Shown here: positions 15,134-20,428 of the stretch, piece by piece | Numbering within the stretch: the stretch's first letter is position 1 | Layout: each line of letters opens with the position of its first letter | Assembly (NCBI GenBank): GCA_964530005.1 | Contig: CAZGZD010000019.1 | Span: 1-20,541 of the forward strand | Source: CAZGZD01 sp964530005 | GTDB lineage: Bacteria; Patescibacteriota; Microgenomatia; UBA1406; GWC2-37-13 | Length of the DNA: 20,541 nt | Reading direction: 5' to 3' | Program-made: the position numbers and the translations under genes | Notes under the pieces: model-generated | The model's input: the letters and a program-made list of their open reading frames with translations, nothing else | Database searches by the model: none | What the model was told of the DNA's origin: nothing

Positions 15134-15382
15134 TTAGTCTTTCCACTTCCACCATTTAAGAAGTTCTGGATTATGCCTCTTATGTGAGGCAAAGTACACA
15201 GCGCATCGGAATGTATAGAGCACACAGCGATCAATATGCGTACCTCGAATTCGAATGAGATTCTCATACATCAATTGCGGATCCGCACCGACGAGATCAG
15301 ATGGATGTTGATACCCAAGATCTATCAGATCTTGCGCGATACTTTTACCAATGCCGGGAATAATAAATAAATCTTTTTTCAT
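15134..15382 (-). CDS. small helix-hairpin-helix protein, Cdd1/pathogenicity-locus family
   Basis: The 82-residue protein has a helix-hairpin-helix motif IPGIGKSIAQDLIDLG (8-23), then LVGADPQLMYENL and HIDRCVLYTFRCAVYFA, which match the Cdd1 (pathogenicity locus, PF11731) pattern of an HhH followed by a conserved Cys-containing helix. DNA or nucleic-acid binding is likely; no cellular role is established. The Trp/Lys-rich C-terminus (LLKWWKWKD) is unusual. The gene is divergent from msrB across 43 bases. No clear -10 was found for it. Confidence 0.85.
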   Translation of the reverse strand: MKKDLFIIPGIGKSIAQDLIDLGYQHPSDLVGADPQLMYENLIRIRGTHIDRCVLYTFRCAVYFASHKRHNPELLKWWKWKD

Positions 15383-15413
15383 ACATCTTTAATCTAATAA
15401 ATATTACTTAAAG

Positions 15414-15419
15414 TATAAT
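15414..15419 (+). promoter_or_regulatory. -10 of msrB-msrA (leaderless geometry)
   Basis: A perfect TATAAT is followed by six bases (AAAAAT) and the ATG at 15426. Unlike most others here it lacks the TG extension. Confidence 0.6.
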
Positions 15420-15425
15420 AAAAAT

Positions 15426-15788
15426 ATGCAGCTCAACAAGCTCACACCAGAAGAAGAAAAAGTCATAATTCATAAGGGAACAGAGGCGCCCTTTACTGGT
15501 GAGTATGATACTACCTTTCGAGAAGGAACCTATGTATGTCGTCAGTGCAATACACCTCTTTATGTGTCAAATAGCAAGTTCCACTCCGGTTGCGGCTGGC
15601 CAAGCTTTGATCAAGAGATAGATCAAGCTGTGAAACGTATTCCAGACCCAGATGGCTCGCGAACCGAGATAACATGTACAGCATGTGGTGGGCACTTGGG
15701 ACATGTGTTTGAAGGTGAAGGCTATACTGAAAAAAATACCAGACATTGTGTGAACTCAGTATCCCTTAAATTTATACCGAAGGAATAA
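15426..15788 (+). CDS. msrB: peptide-methionine (R)-S-oxide reductase
   Basis: The 120-residue protein is a complete MsrB: two zinc-binding CxxC pairs (C38/C41 and C84/C87), the SGCGWPSF motif (54-61) and the catalytic Cys108 in RHCVNS. It reduces methionine-R-sulfoxide in proteins with electrons from thioredoxin. No signal peptide is present, so it acts in the cytoplasm. msrA follows after 11 bases, giving a unit that repairs both sulfoxide epimers. Confidence 0.97.
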   Translation: MQLNKLTPEEEKVIIHKGTEAPFTGEYDTTFREGTYVCRQCNTPLYVSNSKFHSGCGWPSFDQEIDQAVKRIPDPDGSRTEITCTACGGHLGHVFEGEGYTEKNTRHCVNSVSLKFIPKE

Positions 15789-15799
15789 AAACCTTTTTT

Positions 15800-16342
15800 A
15801 TGTCAATGCAAAATGAGACGATTATACTTGGGGGTGGATGCTTCTGGTGCACAGAGGCAATATTTACACAGTTAAAAGGAGTACTCTCAGCCACACCAGG
15901 ATACGCTGGCGGCTCTCTCAAAGATCCAGGATATCATGAAGTGTCTGGCGGAAATACTGGGCACGCTGAGGTGATACGCATTGAATTTGATCCAGAGATC
16001 ATCCCACTTACAGACATCTTGGACGTATTTTGGCACACACACGATCCCACAACTCTCAATGCTCAGGGAAATGATGTGGGTACACAATACCGCTCAGTTA
16101 TTTTTTACTCCTCAGATGAGCAGAAGAGAATCGCGGAAGAATCCCTTGCGAATGTACAAAAGTCTAGCGAATTTGGGAGCGCAGTCGTGACAGAGATTCA
16201 GCCGCTGGACACTTTTTATGAAGCAGAATCTTATCACAAGGACTACTTCGCCAAAAACTCCGACGAGCCCTATTGCCAGCTTGTCATATCCCCCAAGTTG
16301 ACCAAACTACGAGAAAAGTATTCTGACAAGCTGAAAAAATAA
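15800..16342 (+). CDS. msrA: peptide-methionine (S)-S-oxide reductase
   Basis: The 180-residue protein has the MsrA signature GGGC14FWC17, GYAGG, HAEVIRIEFDP and DPTTLNAQGNDVGTQYRS. Cys14 is the catalytic residue; the partner Cys near the C-terminus is in PYCQLVI. It reduces methionine-S-sulfoxide. Two starts are possible (M1 or M3); I keep M1. The weak AAGGA about 17 bases upstream is too distant to decide. It ends 20 bases before the convergent 16363 gene. Confidence 0.97.
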   Translation: MSMQNETIILGGGCFWCTEAIFTQLKGVLSATPGYAGGSLKDPGYHEVSGGNTGHAEVIRIEFDPEIIPLTDILDVFWHTHDPTTLNAQGNDVGTQYRSVIFYSSDEQKRIAEESLANVQKSSEFGSAVVTEIQPLDTFYEAESYHKDYFAKNSDEPYCQLVISPKLTKLREKYSDKLKK

Positions 16343-16362
16343 AGTGGTATTGATAGCTACTG

Positions 16363-16911
16363 CTACTTCTTATTTCTTTCAATAAACATTATTTTTGCAA
16401 CCAATGATGCGACCAGTATGATAATCCACGCAAATCCAACTTGATACAAAAGCATATCCTCTCGCTTCTCAACCTCGCGCAAAGATCGACCTGCAAGAAC
16501 ATAGCCTTTGATTCCATTCTCAACCCGAGTAACAACTATCGCATGCCTAACACCTCTCTGAGGTTCCCACGTTATCCTATCCTGCTTATGCACTTTGGTG
16601 TACTCAAGTACTCCTTTGGGGAGGGTTGGCGCCTTACCATTAAGTCTGGCTGTTGATCCAATAGCCTGTCCGCGATCATCATAGACAATTACAAAGGGTG
16701 CGAGGCTTTTGGAAATGTCAATAATATCTAAAGACGTCTGCGGACTGGGGAGTTTTTCCTGTCCCAGTTGACCGGCCAGATCCTCCGATATCTGGATCTG
16801 TGGATCATTGGCTGCCTGACGAAGATTCTGCTGACCTACTACATACACTAGTCCACACAAAGCGGTAACAACAACAGCAAGCGGTATCCAATACTTTATT
16901 TTGCTTAACAC
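16363..16911 (-). CDS. membrane protein with an extracytoplasmic sensor-like domain
   Basis: I choose the GTG at 16911, giving 182 residues. It lies exactly six bases after the extended -10 TGT-GATAAT; the ATG at 16956 lies upstream of that element. The protein has an N-terminal helix (about 7-26), an extracytoplasmic domain of about 120 residues and a C-terminal helix (about 154-174) with a short RNKK tail. The domain reads FVIVYDDRGQAIGSTARLNG, TWEPQRGVRHAIVVTRV and KGYVLAGRSLREVEKRE, similar to PAS/Cache-like sensor ectodomains that usually precede kinases or chemoreceptors. Here no signalling domain follows. Its neighbours are a b-type cytochrome candidate and cytochrome b5. Function is unknown. 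Confidence 0.75.
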   Translation of the reverse strand: MLSKIKYWIPLAVVVTALCGLVYVVGQQNLRQAANDPQIQISEDLAGQLGQEKLPSPQTSLDIIDISKSLAPFVIVYDDRGQAIGSTARLNGKAPTLPKGVLEYTKVHKQDRITWEPQRGVRHAIVVTRVENGIKGYVLAGRSLREVEKREDMLLYQVGFAWIIILVASLVAKIMFIERNKK

Positions 16912-16917
16912 AAAACA

Positions 16918-16926
16918 ATTATCACA
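16918..16926 (-). promoter_or_regulatory. extended -10 of the 16911 gene (leaderless geometry, GTG start)
   Basis: On the minus strand TGT-GATAAT is followed by six bases (TGTTTT) and GTG at 16911. This is the only case with a non-ATG start and the promoter is what picks it. Confidence 0.6.
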
Positions 16927-16965
16927 GTAAAATAAAAATATTTCAACTAAGATCAACGCCCATAG

Positions 16966-17223
16966 CTAATTACCTCGTCGCCTCAGCAGTGGAAAAAGAT
17001 ACATATAGCCGCCAGTCAACATCATCACGAAAAGTGAGATGACAAAATAGATACTAAAGTCGTTGTGCAAAAATCTCATTAGTCCCACATCCAAAAATGG
17101 CATGCTGCTTAAAAAAGAGTACTTAAGTACAATACCTGTAATACTCATAAAGAGTATAAGAAATGATGTGAGATAAAGAAATAGTCTGTGAATTACTTTT
17201 GCCAAAAGATATATCTTAGTCAT
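16966..17223 (-). CDS. two-helix membrane protein, candidate b-type cytochrome subunit
   Basis: The 85-residue protein starting at ATG 17223 has two long hydrophobic helices (about 8-33 and 54-79). Each starts with a histidine: H12 in VIHRLFLYLTSF and H53 in RFLHNDFSIYF. Each ends with a Thr-Gly (SITGIVL, MLTGGYM), the pattern of cytochrome b561/PepSY-type helices that clamp heme between two His. The start overlaps the end of the cytochrome b5 gene by 8 bases and is preceded by a good ribosome binding site (GGGAGGGAG). A longer frame from 17289 inside the cytochrome b5 gene is rejected. Heme binding is inferred, not shown. Confidence 0.75.
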   Translation of the reverse strand: MTKIYLLAKVIHRLFLYLTSFLILFMSITGIVLKYSFLSSMPFLDVGLMRFLHNDFSIYFVISLFVMMLTGGYMYLFPLLRRRGN

Positions 17224-17674
17224 CGTCTCCCTCCCCAACTTGTATTGATTTAATTGCGCCCTTATCCGGCTGGTGCAGCACCTTTCCATTCACGTCGCCT
17301 ATATATATCAGACCAAGTAGGCGCATGGCTGTCGCCGAATGGCTACCACGTCCAGCTTTGGTGATAAATGGCTGCGTAGCGTCTTTGCCGCAATATGGAG
17401 TGATAAGTCCTCCCCCGCCTGGATGACGAGCAAGAAAATCTGACACAGCATACACTTTATTTTCGATAATTATCCAGCAGTCACTGGAATTATTGTGTTT
17501 TGAGATCTCCCCACTAGTCAACACAGTATTTGGATCTATAGACGCGGTGCTTGAAGATGTAGAAAGACTTGCTGCTTGCCGGCTGTAACGGATCACACTA
17601 AAAGCAATAAGAACAGAGAGAATAAGAATACTTACTAATCCAAAGATTAATTCTCTTTTAAAACTTGCTCTCAT
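17216..17674 (-). CDS. membrane-anchored extracytoplasmic cytochrome b5-like protein
   Basis: The 152-residue protein has an N-terminal membrane anchor (about 9-28), a Ser/Thr-rich linker (31-50), then a cytochrome b5 fold (about 53-127). Both heme-ligating histidines are present: H84 in ARHPGGGG and H112 in GSHSATAMRLL. The anchor places the heme outside the cytoplasm. The C-terminus is acidic (GEGDDD). The stop overlaps the start of the two-helix candidate cytochrome. Two extra Cys (C66, C95) are present. The electron donor and acceptor are unknown; a bacterial extracytoplasmic b5 is often part of small electron relays. Confidence 0.9.
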   Translation of the reverse strand: MRASFKRELIFGLVSILILSVLIAFSVIRYSRQAASLSTSSSTASIDPNTVLTSGEISKHNNSSDCWIIIENKVYAVSDFLARHPGGGGLITPYCGKDATQPFITKAGRGSHSATAMRLLGLIYIGDVNGKVLHQPDKGAIKSIQVGEGDDD

Positions 17675-17680
17675 TTAATG

Positions 17681-17689
17681 ATTGTATCA
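17681..17689 (-). promoter_or_regulatory. extended -10 of the cytochrome operon (leaderless geometry)
   Basis: On the minus strand TGA-TACAAT is followed by six bases (CATTAA) and ATG at 17674. It sits 11 bases after the stop of the preceding Cys/His-rich gene. Confidence 0.65.
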
Positions 17690-17700
17690 AAAAAAACCAT

Positions 17701-17880
17701 TTACTCGTCTTCCAATTTTTTATTCACGCACTTAAGTTTTTCCTCGAGCATCTTCTTTTTTGCTTCAAGATGCGCCCTTGACATCTTGTGCTCTTGACAG
17801 CATTCCAACATCATCATTCCATGCCCACCGTGGGAACACCCACTTCTATCAGCATTTTCACAACATTTTTGATCTGTCAT
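17701..17880 (-). CDS. 59-residue Cys/His/Met-rich small protein
   Basis: This short frame starts at ATG 17880 behind a perfect ribosome binding site (AGGAGGTGA at 17895-17887, six-base spacing) and ends with TAA at 17701. The N-terminal half is rich in metal ligands: two CC pairs, a further Cys, GCSHGGHGMMM and QEH. The C-terminal half is a predicted coiled coil of Lys/Glu/Leu (KKKMLEEKLKCVNKKLE). The composition suggests soft-metal (copper or zinc) binding or a redox role. Similar small Cys/His-then-coiled-coil proteins occur in anaerobes and CPR bacteria, but I know of no assigned function. It is the last gene of the envelope operon. Confidence 0.8.
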   Translation of the reverse strand: MTDQKCCENADRSGCSHGGHGMMMLECCQEHKMSRAHLEAKKKMLEEKLKCVNKKLEDE

Positions 17881-17913
17881 ATATTTTCACCTCCTATCAA
17901 AATATCTATAAAT

Positions 17914-18060
17914 TTAAGCCCTACCTCTAATAAACCGTAGTAAGAATACGACAACGGCTATAACGAGCAGGATATGAATAAGTCCTCCGCCTACATTAAG
18001 TGCGAATCCACCAAGCCACATAACAACTAGAATAAGAGCAATAATTTCAATGATTCCCAT
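17914..18060 (-). CDS. 48-residue membrane protein, DUF5670/lmo0937 family
   Basis: The peptide has two hydrophobic helices with the family landmarks WLGGF, GGGLIHILLVIAVVV and a basic RFIRGRA end. The family is small, found in many bacteria and linked to stress-induced envelope genes; its activity is unknown. The start at 18060 has a perfect ribosome binding site (AGGAGGTGA at 18076-18068, seven-base spacing), much stronger than those of the larger genes around it. Confidence 0.88.
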   Translation of the reverse strand: MGIIEIIALILVVMWLGGFALNVGGGLIHILLVIAVVVFLLRFIRGRA

Positions 18061-18098
18061 ATTTATTTCACCTCCTTTTCTGAAGAGTAAGTCAATTT

Positions 18099-18308
18099 TT
18101 ATTTAGTCTGCTGAACCTTCACATCAATGCTTTTCGGAACGTTTATCTGAACTCCATTTCTCCCAGTTATGCCTTGTTGGATAATAGGAAGAATGTAGAT
18201 GAAAAATAAAAACCCAAACACAATTAAAGCTATTATCCCCAGTAAAAAACCGAGTCCATTACTAGACGCGTCAGTACTTGGTGGAGGATTAATTATTGTT
18301 GTTGCCAT
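18099..18308 (-). CDS. 69-residue single-helix membrane protein
   Basis: The protein has a short polar N-terminus (Pro/Ser/Asn-rich), one hydrophobic helix (about 18-47) and a C-terminal segment ending INVPKSIDVKVQQTK that looks like a short beta-forming tail. A good ribosome binding site (AAGAGGTGA, 8 of 9 matches) is placed six bases before the ATG at 18308. I do not recognise a named family. It sits with DUF5670 in the envelope operon. Confidence 0.78.
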   Translation of the reverse strand: MATTIINPPPSTDASSNGLGFLLGIIALIVFGFLFFIYILPIIQQGITGRNGVQINVPKSIDVKVQQTK

Positions 18309-18353
18309 AGGTATTCACCTCTTTTCTCTAAATTACACTTGTCTCTCTACATT

Positions 18354-18659
18354 TCATAGAAAAATAGATGCAATAAGTCCCACTATAATAACAATTACTA
18401 AGATATTGGAAAGCCCAGCAATTGCAAGAATCCCAAGGACAGACAAGATCCATAAAAGGAGGAGTATCGAGGCAATCGCTTGAAATGGACGAGGCAATAT
18501 ACTTATCGCCCACCCAATCGCCAGAAGTATAAGAACCTCCCATAGAGTGACTGCGTGACTGTTGATTGTGATAAGAATTGGATTTGGAATAGAGACAGAT
18601 ATGGGAGAGTATCCAAGAAGCCAGAGAATGATAAGAATTATGATTATTACAGTCAACAT
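18354..18659 (-). CDS. 101-residue hydrophobic membrane protein
   Basis: Almost the entire protein is hydrophobic, with three to four helices separated by short loops (SIPNPILITINSHAV; LPRPF). There are no charged motifs. Its start lies three bases after the YggT stop (TAA AAT ATG), so it is translated by coupling. The family is unknown to me. The context suggests an envelope role. Confidence 0.75.
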   Translation of the reverse strand: MLTVIIIILIILWLLGYSPISVSIPNPILITINSHAVTLWEVLILLAIGWAISILPRPFQAIASILLLLWILSVLGILAIAGLSNILVIVIIVGLIASIFL

Positions 18660-18662
18660 ATT

Positions 18663-19112
18663 TTATTGTGTTTCAACATCGCGTGGTGTAATTGGATATA
18701 TAAGATCCAAGAGATAGACGAGTCCCCACGCAACACACAGATATACAATGGCCGCGATTATTGTGGACCACTCAATGATCGAATTTCCCGATATAGATAT
18801 TCCCAAAATACCATTAAAAGATGCCGCAAGTGGTGTACTTAGGGCGTAAATGAAGTTGGTGAATCCAATAGTCGAATTTGCCCCCAACGCCTTGAGAATT
18901 ACTCTGAATAAGAGCAATGCTTCAATAACTCCTAAGATATACCAGATAACCTGATTAAATCTGAAGATTGTCTTCTTCTTCTCATACACTTTCTGCGGAG
19001 CTTCTCCACGTGCTACAGACTCCACTTGCCTTGTGGTTTTTTTGACAACTTGCTGGGGAGATTCACTGTCAATAATTGTTATTTCTTCTCGGGTATCATC
19101 TGACTGAGTCAT
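18663..19112 (-). CDS. yggT: YggT/YlmG-family membrane protein
   Basis: The 149-residue protein has a cytoplasmic polar extension of about 48 residues (acidic, then Lys-rich) followed by a YggT domain with two conserved helical segments: LLLFRVILKALGA and FTNFIYALSTPLAASFNGI, then two further helices. YggT/YlmG proteins are linked to osmotic tolerance, cell division and membrane organisation; the mechanism is not settled. The long N-terminal extension is not seen in the short E. coli-type proteins as I know them. It sits in the operon 22 bases after the LapA-like gene, with no visible ribosome binding site. Confidence 0.88.
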   Translation of the reverse strand: MTQSDDTREEITIIDSESPQQVVKKTTRQVESVARGEAPQKVYEKKKTIFRFNQVIWYILGVIEALLLFRVILKALGANSTIGFTNFIYALSTPLAASFNGILGISISGNSIIEWSTIIAAIVYLCVAWGLVYLLDLIYPITPRDVETQ

Positions 19113-19134
19113 AGTAAATTGGGTGTTTTAATTT

Positions 19135-19461
19135 TTAATTACTGAGTTTGCGCTGCTCTTTCAAATTGGAAACTTCCAGTTCTAGCTCACGGTTTCGCTT
19201 AGCAAGATCTGAAGCTGCTTTGTTTGTTTCCTTAATCTTAACATCTTTACTATGCAATTTAAAGAATGTGAGAATAGAAGTTGCGATACTTACTATGGAT
19301 GATAGTAGCAGACCAATCAATAAAGATCCCAAAACAATTAAGTACATAGGAACATCTCTTAATGAGAATCCCATTAGAGTGATTGAAGCGGTTCCAATAT
19401 TTTGCGTAGCAAAAACTGCTGAGAATATACCAAAAAATACTAGAAGTATCAGAGTTTCCAT
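19135..19461 (-). CDS. LapA-domain (DUF1049) membrane protein
   Basis: The 108-residue protein has two hydrophobic helices (about 3-19 and 38-66) separated by the ATQNIGTASITLMGFSLRDVP segment typical of the LapA/DUF1049 domain, then a C-terminal coiled coil (about 70-105, KETNKAASDLAKRNRELELE). In proteobacteria LapA works with LPS assembly; here no LPS genes are visible, so only the fold is claimed. It starts five bases after the ribbon-helix-helix gene. Confidence 0.85.
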   Translation of the reverse strand: METLILLVFFGIFSAVFATQNIGTASITLMGFSLRDVPMYLIVLGSLLIGLLLSSIVSIATSILTFFKLHSKDVKIKETNKAASDLAKRNRELELEVSNLKEQRKLSN

Positions 19462-19466
19462 ATTAT

Positions 19467-19646
19467 TTACGTGCTATGCTTTATCTCGATCTTTTTGATA
19501 ACTGTTTCTTTGGGTAAGTATTTAATTAAAGCCTTTTCAACCAAGACAGTGAGACTGACCTCCTCGATTACAGCTTGAGCTCTAGCATGTTTTGCTATGG
19601 CTGGATTCAAAAAAAGTGTGACTCGTTGTTTCTTGCTAGTTGTCAT
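19467..19646 (-). CDS. ribbon-helix-helix transcriptional regulator (59 residues)
   Basis: The short frame (ATG 19646, TAA 19467-19469) encodes a CopG/Arc-like fold: a basic start, the strand QRVTLFLN (7-14), helix PAIAKHARAQAVIEE, the turn VS and helix LTVLVEKALIKYL. The strand residues would contact DNA as a dimer. It is the first gene of the envelope operon and lies one or so bases after the predicted transcription start. A perfect 14-base palindrome overlaps its promoter, so it is the likely autoregulator. No toxin gene is adjacent, so a toxin-antitoxin role is not supported. Confidence 0.85.
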   Translation of the reverse strand: MTTSKKQRVTLFLNPAIAKHARAQAVIEEVSLTVLVEKALIKYLPKETVIKKIEIKHST

Positions 19647-19653
19647 ACTTTAA

Positions 19654-19682
19654 ATAGTACAACTAGTTGTAATACTTGTCAA
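19654..19682 (-). promoter_or_regulatory. promoter of the RHH-LapA-YggT envelope operon
   Basis: On the minus strand TTGACA (19682-19677), 17 bases and TACTAT (19659-19654) form a strong promoter. Seven bases separate the -10 from the ATG at 19646, so the mRNA has at most a one-base leader. Confidence 0.75.
19658..19671. promoter_or_regulatory. perfect palindrome, candidate RHH operator
   Basis: TACAACTAGTTGTA reads the same on both strands over 14 bases. It lies within the spacer and overlaps two bases of the -10. Its position and symmetry suit a dimeric or tetrameric ribbon-helix-helix repressor encoded just downstream. Confidence 0.65.
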
Positions 19683-19743
19683 GTACCAAATTTAAAGCTC
19701 GTTCAATTGGAAGAATATAAATCAATAAATCGAGTATAAGCAT

Positions 19744-19773
19744 TTGACACTCCCGACCGCGGCAAACTATAAT
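19744..19773 (+). promoter_or_regulatory. promoter of the PhnB-like gene
   Basis: TTGACA (19744-19749), 18 bases and TATAAT (19768-19773) match both consensus hexamers perfectly. Eleven bases separate the -10 from ATG 19785, so the leader is about five bases. Confidence 0.75.
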
Positions 19774-19784
19774 CTGTAAACAAT

Positions 19785-20270
19785 ATGCAAAAAATTACCC
19801 CATGTTTGTGGTTCGACAGTAATGCAGAAGAAGCTGTCAACTTCTATGTCTCTATATTCAAGGACGGGAAGATAGGAGCGACAAGCCGCTTCGACAAAGC
19901 CTCGGCAGAAGTATCTGGACAGCCAGAAGGATCCGTACTTACGATTGAATTTGAATTGTTTGGGCAGAAATTTTTAGCACTCAATGGTGGGCCAATATTT
20001 AAGTTCTCAGAAGCTGTGTCCTTTGTTGTCGACTGCGAGAATCAGGAAGAGGTGGACTATTACTTTGAAAAGCTCTCAGCCGTCCCTGAGTCCGAGCAAT
20101 GCGGTTGGCTCAAGGATAAGTATGGCCTGTCCTGGCAGATAGTACCCAAGTTGTTGGGTGAGCTACTGAATGACCCTGATCCAGTAAAAAGTGGACGAGT
20201 TATGGCAGCAATGCTTCAGATGAAAAAGCTCGATATCGAAAAACTACAAGCGGCCTACGATCAAGGGTAA
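19785..20270 (+). CDS. PhnB-like VOC (glyoxalase-fold) protein
   Basis: The 161-residue protein matches the PhnB / 3-demethylubiquinone-methyltransferase-like branch of the vicinal-oxygen-chelate superfamily: ITPCLWFDSNAEEAVNFYVSIF at the start, FLALNGGPIFKFSEAVSF in the middle and GWLKDKYGLSWQIVPKLL near the end. The two beta-alpha-beta-beta-beta halves are present. Most members have no known substrate, and methyltransferase labels are historical. It has its own consensus promoter. Transcript end is unclear; I see no strong hairpin plus U-run behind it. Confidence 0.93.
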   Translation: MQKITPCLWFDSNAEEAVNFYVSIFKDGKIGATSRFDKASAEVSGQPEGSVLTIEFELFGQKFLALNGGPIFKFSEAVSFVVDCENQEEVDYYFEKLSAVPESEQCGWLKDKYGLSWQIVPKLLGELLNDPDPVKSGRVMAAMLQMKKLDIEKLQAAYDQG

Positions 20271-20411
20271 TATCTTTCATCCATAGACCTTGCACTCGAG
20301 GTGGTTCGCAAAAGGGGGTAAAATCCCAAAAGAATTCTATCACTTTTTTCTGAGTGAAAAGGATTTAGATTGTAAGGACTATCTAAATGACAATCATTCT
20401 TTATAGAGATT
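20271..20411. other. non-coding stretch with nested inverted repeats
   Basis: No convincing gene is present. ATTTAGAT (20363-20370) pairs with ATCTAAAT (20381-20388), and GATTGT (20368-20373) pairs with ACAATC (20390-20395). The two pairings share bases and exclude each other. A shorter pair TCACT/AGTGA flanks a T-run at about 20340-20357. None ends in a classic U-tract. Confidence 0.4.
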
Positions 20412-20420
20412 TGGTAAAAT
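20412..20420 (+). promoter_or_regulatory. extended -10 of the right-edge gene
   Basis: TGG-TAAAAT is followed by eight bases and ATG 20429, a leader of about two bases. The element lies inside the inverted repeat AGATTT-GGTA-AAATCT (20407-20422), a possible operator. Confidence 0.45.
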
Positions 20421-20428
20421 CTACCTCT

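Noticed and set aside
16343..16362. Possible bidirectional terminator between msrA and the convergent gene
   Set aside because: Only 20 bases with no stable hairpin; convergent genes elsewhere in the window also abut or overlap without terminators.
17224..17289. Longer start for the two-helix cytochrome candidate
   Set aside because: The added residues lie inside the cytochrome b5 gene, whereas ATG 17223 has a good ribosome binding site and is next to the b5 stop.
19467..19646. Antitoxin of a toxin-antitoxin pair
   Set aside because: The RHH protein looks like an antitoxin in size, but the next gene is a LapA-domain membrane protein and no toxin fold is adjacent.
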